Source: Sphingomonas sp. LHG3406-1 (GTDB taxonomy: Bacteria > Pseudomonadota > Alphaproteobacteria > Sphingomonadales > Sphingomonadaceae). From it: a stretch of DNA of 64,000 nucleotides. Positions 26,063-33,054 of this stretch are shown here, piece by piece. Position numbers and translations under genes: made by a program. The notes beneath the pieces were generated by a model that did not search any database, had not been told where the DNA came from, and saw only the letters and a list, made by a program, of their open reading frames with translations. The number at the start of each line of letters is the position of its first letter. The stretch's first letter is position 1. The stretch covers positions 62,001 through 126,000 of the forward strand of contig NZ_CP069128.1 in the NCBI RefSeq assembly GCF_029637485.1, written 5' to 3'.

Positions 26063-28027
26063 TTAGCCGAGGCGCGACTTGCCCAGGAAGTGGCTGAGCT
26101 GCCGCGGGCTGCTCGAACGCGGGTTCATCCGGTCGTAGACCACCGTATTCTCGAGCACGCGCTGCACATAGCCGCGCGTTTCGGAAAAGGGGATGTCCTC
26201 GATCCAGGCGATGACGTCGGTCCCCGGACGGCGCGGATCGCCGTTGCGGTTCACCCACTTGCGGACGTTGCCGGCGCCCGCATTGTAGCTCGCCACCGCC
26301 AGCACGTAATTGCCACCCCACTGGTCCAACAGCCGCCGGAAGTAGGAAGAACCGAGCATCACGTTATAGGCCGGATCCGACGTCAGCCGGCCAAGATCGT
26401 AGCCCGTGCCGAGCTTGCCCGACTGCTCCCGGGCCGTCCCCGGCATCAGCTGCATCATCCCCCGGGCGCCGGCATGGCTGACCGCGGTGCGGTCGAAGCT
26501 CGACTCCTGCCGGGTAATGCCGTGCGAGATGCTCCAGAGATATTCCTCGCTGATCCCGGCGCCCGAAATGGTCGGGTAGGCGGCCTGGAAGTAGAAAGGA
26601 CTGCCGTCGTTGCGCGAACTGCGCGCGGTCCAGACGGCAAGGTCCTGCCGGCCGATCTGCCGCGACAGCTCGGTGGCGATCAGCCGGTCGCCATCATTGT
26701 CGAGCGCTTCCGACAAGGAGCGGACGAACAGCGCCTGCTCGTCCCGCCGGCCCTGGCTCCCAAGCAGCCGGACCGCGCGGACCAGCGGCTTGTTCGCAAA
26801 GGCGGTGCGCTGGGCAGGTGTGGGCAGCAGCTGCGGCTGACCGAGCGGCACTGGAATGGCCCGTCCGAGCCGCTCGTGGGCGAGCTGCCCGTAGAAGAGG
26901 TCGGGATAGGCGGCCGCGCGCGCGAAATGCGTCGTGGCGTTCTGCAACTGGCCGGCCTGCGCCGCTGCCCGGCCCGCCCAGTAAGCGCCCTTGGTCAGCA
27001 CCTGCAGCGAGCGGCCGCCCTGGCTGTATTTGTCGAACAGGACGACCGCCTCGGCCGGCCGGTTCAACGCGCGCATCGCCAACGTCCCGGCAAGCCAGGT
27101 GAGGTTGGTATATTCGTCGCGCACCTGCAGCGACTGGCTGGTCAGCGCCGTGCCGGCCGGAAGCGCATCGTCGACCTGCCTCGCAATCTCATAGGCCTGG
27201 GCGAACTGCCGGTCGTTGGCCGCATCCTGCGCGACGATCCGCTTGAGCTCATACCATTTGCCGGGGTCGACGGGCAGGTAGGTGAAGCGGTGCGGACGGG
27301 CCATCAGCTGACGCGCGGCCGACTGCCAGTTGGCCTCGCGCAGGTAACGCACCCGGTCCTGCATCAGCCCGGCATCGATCGTCACCTGCCCGATCACCGC
27401 ATTGTAGAGCGCCTCGGTGTCGGGCGAGCGCTTCTGCATGGCGATGCGCGCGGCAAAGACGGCGCGGCGGGCGGCACTGGTCGACGGCAGCATGCGCGCT
27501 GCATCGTCCGGATCACGATCGATCAGCAGCCGGTCGACCCGGGCGTCATGGTCGGCGCTGGTGAAGCTGGCGCCGAACCGCTGGTAGAGGGCGATCTCGT
27601 CCATCGCGGCAAGCCCGGAGGCGCTCCACGCCCTGCGGGCCGCGGCGATCGCCTCGGTCTGCCGGCCTTCGGCGAAAGCCTCCGCCAGCCGGGCATGACC
27701 CGTCGCCGTTGCCGGCGGATCGTTCCGGAAGAAGGCAATGACGGTGGCCGCATTCTCGCCCGGACGCATCGCCCGCTCGGCGGAGCGGCGCATCGCCGTC
27801 TCGCCCGGCCAGCCCGGATAGGCGATGAGGAAGCGGGCATAATCGGCGAACGCCCAGTTGCCGGGCTGCCGCAGCCGGCGCCAGTCGTTCAGCGCATAGC
27901 CGACGTCGTTGACCGGCGCGAGCTGGGTGCCCTGCACGCCCGTCAGCGGCACGAGCTGGGCCGACCCCGACGTCGGGGCGATCAAGGCAAGGGGAAGAAG
28001 GTAAGCCACTCGTCGCATGCTGGACAT
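26063..28027 (-). CDS. slt: Soluble lytic murein transglycosylase (Slt70-type)
   Basis: About 654 residues with a signal peptide (RRVAYLLPLALIAPTSGSAQ). The enzyme cleaves peptidoglycan glycan strands with formation of 1,6-anhydromuramic acid. A long alpha-helical superhelix (about residues 40-470) precedes the C-terminal SLT domain with catalytic Glu508 in GITRQESSFDRTAV, followed by GARGMMQLMPGTAR and VASYNAGAGNV. Start at ATG 28027; ATG 28018 is an alternative. Transcribed away from dapA. Confidence 0.93.
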   Translation of the reverse strand: MSSMRRVAYLLPLALIAPTSGSAQLVPLTGVQGTQLAPVNDVGYALNDWRRLRQPGNWAFADYARFLIAYPGWPGETAMRRSAERAMRPGENAATVIAFFRNDPPATATGHARLAEAFAEGRQTEAIAAARRAWSASGLAAMDEIALYQRFGASFTSADHDARVDRLLIDRDPDDAARMLPSTSAARRAVFAARIAMQKRSPDTEALYNAVIGQVTIDAGLMQDRVRYLREANWQSAARQLMARPHRFTYLPVDPGKWYELKRIVAQDAANDRQFAQAYEIARQVDDALPAGTALTSQSLQVRDEYTNLTWLAGTLAMRALNRPAEAVVLFDKYSQGGRSLQVLTKGAYWAGRAAAQAGQLQNATTHFARAAAYPDLFYGQLAHERLGRAIPVPLGQPQLLPTPAQRTAFANKPLVRAVRLLGSQGRRDEQALFVRSLSEALDNDGDRLIATELSRQIGRQDLAVWTARSSRNDGSPFYFQAAYPTISGAGISEEYLWSISHGITRQESSFDRTAVSHAGARGMMQLMPGTAREQSGKLGTGYDLGRLTSDPAYNVMLGSSYFRRLLDQWGGNYVLAVASYNAGAGNVRKWVNRNGDPRRPGTDVIAWIEDIPFSETRGYVQRVLENTVVYDRMNPRSSSPRQLSHFLGKSRLG

Positions 28028-28111
28028 ATTCGCCGCAAAGTCCTTATCAGCCGCTGAACGCGCTCGCTGACAGTCTAGCCGCAGGGCGCCGCCGAAAAAA
28101 AGGAAGCGCCG

Positions 28112-28987
28112 ATGTTTTCCGGGTCGATCCCCGCTCTCGTGACACCGTTCACCGCAGGCGAGGTCGATCTCCCCGCCTTCCGCGACCTCGTCCAATGGCA
28201 GATCGCCGAAGGGTCGAGTGGCCTTGTGCCGTGCGGGACGACCGGCGAAGTGGCGACCCTCAGCAGCGACGAGCATGCCGCGGTCGTGCGGGCGACGGTC
28301 GAGACGTCGCGCGGCCGGGTGCCTGTCATCGCCGGCTGCGGCAGCTATTCGACCGCCGAGAGCCTCCGGAAGATGAAGGTGGCCAAGGACGTCGGCGCCG
28401 ACGCAGCCTTGGTCGTCGTGCCCTATTACAACAAGCCGAGCCAGGCCGGAATCGCCGCTCATTTCCGCGCGCTCGCCGAAGGCTGCGACCTCCCGATCGT
28501 CGTCTACAACGTGCCCGGTCGCACCGTGGCGGACATCTCGGTCGAGACATTAGCCGAAGTGGCGAAGCTTCCCACCGTGGTCGGCATCAAGGATGCGACC
28601 GGCAATCTCGCCCGCGTGACTGCCCAGCGGCTCGCCTGCGGCAACGACTTCTGCCAGCTCTCCGGCAACGACGACATGGCGCTCGGCTTCAACGCCATGG
28701 GCGGGGTCGGCTGCATCTCGGTTACCGCCAACGTCGCGCCGGGCCTGTGTGCGCAGTTCCAGGCGGCGACCCTCGCGGGCAAGTGGGATGAAGCCCTCCG
28801 CCTTCAGGATCAGTTGTTCCTGCTCCACACCGCCATGTTCGCCGATGCCTCGCCGGGTCCCGCCAAATATGCGCTCGGCCGGGTGCGCAAGGGCTTTCCG
28901 CAGGAGCTCCGCCTGCCGCTGACTCCGCCGAGCGACTCGGCGAGGAAGGTGATCGACGAGGCGCTGGAAGCGGCGGGTCTGGCCTAG
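28112..28987 (+). CDS. dapA: 4-hydroxy-tetrahydrodipicolinate synthase
   Basis: A 291-residue TIM-barrel class I aldolase that condenses pyruvate with aspartate semialdehyde in lysine/diaminopimelate synthesis. The Schiff-base Lys160 in VVGIKDATGN, Tyr132 in YNVPGRT, and the GTTGE motif at about residues 42-46 are present. AGGAAG precedes the ATG. Its stop overlaps the convergent astB stop (shared CTAG, 28984-28987). Confidence 0.95.
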   Translation: MFSGSIPALVTPFTAGEVDLPAFRDLVQWQIAEGSSGLVPCGTTGEVATLSSDEHAAVVRATVETSRGRVPVIAGCGSYSTAESLRKMKVAKDVGADAALVVVPYYNKPSQAGIAAHFRALAEGCDLPIVVYNVPGRTVADISVETLAEVAKLPTVVGIKDATGNLARVTAQRLACGNDFCQLSGNDDMALGFNAMGGVGCISVTANVAPGLCAQFQAATLAGKWDEALRLQDQLFLLHTAMFADASPGPAKYALGRVRKGFPQELRLPLTPPSDSARKVIDEALEAAGLA

Positions 28988-30234
28988 GCCAGCTCTCCAA
29001 GGCCACATTCGCCCAGCAGCGCCGTCCGGGCCTGCTCGACGTCGCGGATGAGGGCCGGCGAGCCCAGCGCCTCGACCGCAATCTCCTCCGGCCAGTAGCG
29101 GGCGATCACCTCAGCCAGCCGGTCGAGTTTCCCCTCCTCGACCAGGAAGCGCGGGTCGACCGTCTCTGGCTCGCAAACCACCCGCAACCGCAGGCACGCG
29201 GGCCCGCCACCATTGGCCATCGACTGGCGCACATCGACCACGCGCACGTCGCGGATCGCGCCATTGCCAGCGAGGTGCCGCTGCAGCCAGCCCCACACCG
29301 ACGGAGTCTCGCGCGCCTCCTCGGGCACGATCAGCGTGGTACGGCCATCGGGCGGCGTCACCAGCTGGGCATTGAAGAGATAGGAGCGGATCGCATCGTC
29401 GAGGCTGACCTCGGCCGCCGGCACCTCGACATAGTCGAGCTCCGGAAAGCGCTCACCCAGGCTGCCGAGGAAGGCGTCCTTGTCGGCGAACGCCTGCTCG
29501 TGGGCGAACAGCACCCGCTCGTTGGCGACCGCCACCACGTCATTGTGGAAGGCGCCGGCGGCGATCGCTTCCTCCGACTGCTGGACGAACAGGGTCCGCT
29601 CGGGATCGAGGCCGTGGCGGCGGGCGATGGCCCGGCATGCCTCGACATGCTGGCGGGCGGGGTAGGGGCCGCCCGACACGCCATAGACGAATACTTCCAC
29701 GCCTGGCTGGTCGTGACGCGCGCACAGTCGCATGTGGTTGGCCGCGCCCTCGTCACCGAAGGTAGGGGGAACCGGCCTGTGCACCGCGAAGACGTTGTTG
29801 GCGAAGGCCAGGCGAAGCTGCGCCAGCGTCGCCACCCATTCGTGGCTGCGATGGACCATGGTGCGGAGGTTGGCGACGGTCAGGTGGGTGCGCCCGTCGG
29901 CCGTGTCGAAGGCCGGGCTGACGGTCGCCGCATTGGCCGCCCACATCGCGCTGGCGCTCATCGCGTTGGCGAGGAGGGCGGGGCTCGCTTCCTCCGGGCT
30001 GGTGCCGAGATCCGTGAGCCATGCCCGCGCCGGCCGCGGCTGGGGAAGGAAGATGCCCTGCACCAGGCCAAGGCGGATGTTAGCCCGCATCTTCTCCAGC
30101 CCCTGCAGGGCGGCGGCACGCGGGTGGCTGACCTGTCCAAGGTTGCGGGCCGAAGCGAGATTGCCGAGGCTGAGCCCGCCGTAATTGTGGCTTGGGCCGA
30201 CGATTCCGTCGAAGTTGATCTCCCGCGCGCTCAT
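28984..30234 (-). CDS. astB: N-succinylarginine dihydrolase
   Basis: 416 residues. AstB hydrolyses N2-succinylarginine to succinylornithine with release of two ammonia and CO2, the second step of arginine catabolism by the succinyltransferase pathway. The N-terminus EINFDGIVGPSHNYGGLS is diagnostic, and ANAATVSPAFDTADGRTHLT, the active-site FHNDVVAVANERVL region and GGGPACLRLRV near the C-terminus match the amidinotransferase-fold family. The ATG overlaps the astA stop by 4 nt. astC, astD and astE are not in the window. Confidence 0.95.
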   Translation of the reverse strand: MSAREINFDGIVGPSHNYGGLSLGNLASARNLGQVSHPRAAALQGLEKMRANIRLGLVQGIFLPQPRPARAWLTDLGTSPEEASPALLANAMSASAMWAANAATVSPAFDTADGRTHLTVANLRTMVHRSHEWVATLAQLRLAFANNVFAVHRPVPPTFGDEGAANHMRLCARHDQPGVEVFVYGVSGGPYPARQHVEACRAIARRHGLDPERTLFVQQSEEAIAAGAFHNDVVAVANERVLFAHEQAFADKDAFLGSLGERFPELDYVEVPAAEVSLDDAIRSYLFNAQLVTPPDGRTTLIVPEEARETPSVWGWLQRHLAGNGAIRDVRVVDVRQSMANGGGPACLRLRVVCEPETVDPRFLVEEGKLDRLAEVIARYWPEEIAVEALGSPALIRDVEQARTALLGECGLGELA

Positions 30235-31250
30235 CGGGCGACGGCCCAGACCCTGGCGTCCTCGCCGATCTCGAGGAGGTCGGCGGTCTCGCGGCTGATC
30301 GCAATCCCCTTGCGGCCGACCTTTCGCACTTCGGCGCGCGCGGCGCGGAAGTTGCGCAGGCGCCCGGTGGCGAGCAGCATCTTGGTCTTGCCCGGCTCGC
30401 CGCCAATCTCGACCACCGTCTCTTCAACCGATTCGCGGATGGTGCGGACGTTGTCGGTCGACGCGGTCACCGTCGGGCCGCCATCGAAGATGTCGATGTA
30501 GCGGTCGAAGGTCAGCCCTTCTTCCTGCAACATGCGCAGTGCCGCCCGCCCGGAGGGGTGCGGATGGCCCATCACCGCCCGCGCGCTCTCTGGCAGCAGC
30601 GAGACGTAGATGGGCGTCTTCGGCATCAGGTCGGCGATGAACTGGGTGCCGTTGACCGCATTGAAGCCGTCAGCCTCGGGGAAGCTCATGTCGAAGAAGC
30701 GGCCGGCGAGCGCGTCCCAGAAGGGGGAATTGCCGGCCTCGTCCATGACACCGCGAAGCTCGGCCAGCAGTCGGTCGCCAAAGCGCTGGCGGTGCGCCTT
30801 GATGAACAGATAGCGGCTGCGCGCCAGCAGCATGCCCCAGCCGCCCGCGCGAAGCTGCGGATGGAGGAACAGACCGCCGACCTCGCTCGACCCTTCGAGG
30901 TCGGTGGTGAGCGTCAGCATCTGGTTGCGGAAGGTCTTGCCGAGTTCCGGGCTCCACTGGGTCAGGGTGGAGAGGTGGTAAGAATAGAAGGCCTGGGTCG
31001 AACCGACCTGCCCGAACACTTGGCAGGTTCCGCGGATGATCCCGGCCGCAGGGTCCTCGAGGACGAAGATGAAGCAGTCGTTGCCCTGCACCTCCTCGGT
31101 CTTGTCAAAGGCGGCCTCCGACTTGGAGAGCTTCGCGACCAGCGTGCCCTTGTCCGCGGGCAGATTGGTGAAGCCACCGCCGGTAAGCTTGGCCATCTCG
31201 TAGATGGCATCGAAATCGTCTGGACGGGCAGGGCGGATGCGGAAGCTCAT
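30231..31250 (-). CDS. astA: Arginine N-succinyltransferase
   Basis: About 339 residues, matching AstA. It transfers succinyl from succinyl-CoA to the alpha-amino group of arginine, the first step of the AST pathway. The N-terminal FRIRPARPDDFDAIYEMAKLTGGGFTNLP and GSSEVGGLFLHPQLRAGGWGMLLARSRYLFIK (acyl-CoA-binding GNAT-like motif) are typical. ATG 31250 overlaps the stop of the M20 gene (ATGA), and its own stop overlaps astB, giving a strictly coupled three-gene operon. Confidence 0.95.
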   Translation of the reverse strand: MSFRIRPARPDDFDAIYEMAKLTGGGFTNLPADKGTLVAKLSKSEAAFDKTEEVQGNDCFIFVLEDPAAGIIRGTCQVFGQVGSTQAFYSYHLSTLTQWSPELGKTFRNQMLTLTTDLEGSSEVGGLFLHPQLRAGGWGMLLARSRYLFIKAHRQRFGDRLLAELRGVMDEAGNSPFWDALAGRFFDMSFPEADGFNAVNGTQFIADLMPKTPIYVSLLPESARAVMGHPHPSGRAALRMLQEEGLTFDRYIDIFDGGPTVTASTDNVRTIRESVEETVVEIGGEPGKTKMLLATGRLRNFRAARAEVRKVGRKGIAISRETADLLEIGEDARVWAVAR

Positions 31251-32455
31251 TCGGCCTCGCTCGCCAGGCGTGCGAGCACCAGCGCCGACAGGGCAGCGCG
31301 CTCGCCAAGGGATTGCGGGATCAGATATTCCTCCTCGGAGTGGATGGCGCCGCCGCGCACGCCCATGGTGTCCACCACGGGCACGCCGCAGGCTGCGATA
31401 TTGTTGCCGTCGCACACCCCCCCAGATGCCTTGCGTCCGATCCTCTGGCCGAGATCGCCGGCGGCCTGCTCGACCATCGCAAACAGGCGCTCGGCGGCAG
31501 CGTCGAGGGGCTTGGGCGGACGGCCAAAGCCGCCATGGGCGTGGATCTCGACCTCTCGCGCGGCAGCGACGGCGACGACCAGCCGGGCGATCTCGCCGGC
31601 CGCGAACCGCTCGAGCGGAGGATCGCGCGGGCGCAGGTTCACGCGCAGAATGGCGAGATCCGGCACGACATTGTTGGGCGATCCGCCGTCGATCTTCGCG
31701 ACATTGACCGTGAGCCCGTCGCGGCGGAGCGCTTCCAGCGCCAGCGCCAGCTCGGCGGCGGCGATGATGGCGTTGCGGCCCTGTTCCGGATTGCGCCCGG
31801 CGTGGGCGGCGCGGCCACGGATCCGGAAGGAGAAATTGCCCGATCCCGGCCGGGCTCCGGCCAGCGTGCCGTCGGGCAGTGCCGACGGCTCGTAGGTGAG
31901 CGCCGCCCGCTTGCCCCGGGCGGCGGCGGCGAGCAGGGCAGCGGACGAGGCCGAGCCCACTTCCTCGTCGGAATTGATCACCACCTCATAGCCCGTGGTG
32001 TTCGCCTCCGGGTGTCGCTCGAGCGCGGACAAAGCGGCGATCATCACCGCTATCCCGCCCTTCATGTCGGCGACCCCGGGGCCGTTGACCGTGCCATCGT
32101 CCAGCAAGTGCACCGACTGGAAGGGATGATCGGTGCCGTAGACGGTGTCCATGTGCCCGGTCAGCAGCAGCTGGCGCGGCGCTTCGGGCCGGACGACCAG
32201 ATGGAGATGCTGACCTCGCTGGAGCGCAATCTCGCGGCCGGAGCCATCCATTGCGGTGACTGGCGCCGGATCGACCAGCCGCACGTCACCGGGAAGCACG
32301 CTCAGCGCATCGCCCAGCAGACCGGCCATGGTGGCAAGGCCAGGGAGATTGTTCGAGCCACTGTTGACCTCGGCCCAGGCGATCACCTGATCGAGCCTGC
32401 ACGCCTCGGCCGCCCGCTCCACCAGTTCGCGTTCGACGCTCGAAACTTCCCCCAT
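31247..32455 (-). CDS. M20-family metallopeptidase coupled to the arginine succinyltransferase genes
   Basis: 402 residues of the M20 family (carboxypeptidase G2/ArgE/DapE-like). Zinc ligands and catalytic residues appear in LLTGHMDTVYG, GPGVADMKGG and VINSDEEVGS (catalytic Glu pair), with the dimerisation domain around GRAAHAGRNPEQGRNAI and a final His in GGAIHSEEEYL. Such enzymes remove an acyl group or C-terminal residue. Overlap with astA suggests a role in arginine or succinyl-amino-acid breakdown, perhaps deacylating a pathway intermediate; this is inference. Alternatively it supplies amino acids from peptides. Confidence 0.85.
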   Translation of the reverse strand: MGEVSSVERELVERAAEACRLDQVIAWAEVNSGSNNLPGLATMAGLLGDALSVLPGDVRLVDPAPVTAMDGSGREIALQRGQHLHLVVRPEAPRQLLLTGHMDTVYGTDHPFQSVHLLDDGTVNGPGVADMKGGIAVMIAALSALERHPEANTTGYEVVINSDEEVGSASSAALLAAAARGKRAALTYEPSALPDGTLAGARPGSGNFSFRIRGRAAHAGRNPEQGRNAIIAAAELALALEALRRDGLTVNVAKIDGGSPNNVVPDLAILRVNLRPRDPPLERFAAGEIARLVVAVAAAREVEIHAHGGFGRPPKPLDAAAERLFAMVEQAAGDLGQRIGRKASGGVCDGNNIAACGVPVVDTMGVRGGAIHSEEEYLIPQSLGERAALSALVLARLASEAE

Positions 32456-32509
32456 GGCTAGGCCGCCTTAGCCAAGCGGCGCGGAGAAGGCGAGGGGCGC
32501 AAGACTCAC

Positions 32510-32538
32510 AAAAAAAGCCCCGGCGCAGGGGCCGGGGC
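32510..32538 (-). terminator. Strong rho-independent terminator (minus strand)
   Basis: A perfect 8-bp GC stem (32517-32524 with 32531-32538) closes a 6-nt loop and is followed on the minus strand by seven T residues (32516-32510). It lies 35 nt past the stop of the leftward small-protein gene at 32573 and insulates it from the M20-astA-astB operon. Confidence 0.9.
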
Positions 32539-32572
32539 GATGAGGGCTGGAACGCTTTAGGCTGAGCCGAGG

Positions 32573-32983
32573 TCAGGCAGGGCTGATTGCAATGACGTCG
32601 CCGCCATCCTCGTCGCTGCCGAAGGCCAGCGCCGCCGCGCCACCCAGAACGGCAAGGCCGAACAGCAGCGGGAGGATGCTGAAGCTGTTGGCTCCGGCCG
32701 TACCCACCACTGCCGGCGCAGCGCTCTCGGGCGCTGCCGCAGGCGCCGCATCAGTGGCCGGAAGGACACAGCCGCTGGCGCTCTGCGTCGCAGCCGTGCC
32801 AGCCGCAGTCGCAGCCGCAGCGCCGCAAAGGGCCTGGCTCGAGGCCGGCGAAGCGAAGGCGGACAGGGCCGCCCACGGGCTGTAGGCGGCGGTACGCGCC
32901 TGCACGGCAGCGGCAGCGGGCGCGCTCACCATCATGGTGGCGGCGCCGGCGATCGCCGACAGTCGTGACGTGAAACTGTTCAT
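32573..32983 (-). CDS. Small secreted/membrane protein, Ala-rich, unknown
   Basis: About 136 residues. An N-terminal signal (AIAGAATMMVSAPAAAAVQA) is followed by a low-complexity Ala/Ser/Thr region with two cysteines, then one C-terminal transmembrane helix (FSILPLLFGLAVLGGAAALAF) and a short acidic tail (GSDEDGGD). I do not recognise a family. ATG 32983 is chosen, with GGGAG 11 nt upstream; ATG 32992 has the same site only 2 nt away. A strong terminator follows, suggesting a well-transcribed single-gene unit. Confidence 0.65.
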   Translation of the reverse strand: MNSFTSRLSAIAGAATMMVSAPAAAAVQARTAAYSPWAALSAFASPASSQALCGAAAATAAGTAATQSASGCVLPATDAAPAAAPESAAPAVVGTAGANSFSILPLLFGLAVLGGAAALAFGSDEDGGDVIAISPA

Positions 32984-33054
32984 TGGATGCATTACTCCCG
33001 AGTTCGAACCGCAGATGGCGAAAAACTGATCACTTGCCAAGTCCCTTGACCCGC

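Noticed and set aside
25988..28057. Long rightward open frame (689 codons) opposite the lytic transglycosylase gene
   Set aside because: Antisense shadow rich in Arg/Gly/His; the opposite strand encodes a clear Slt70-type enzyme.
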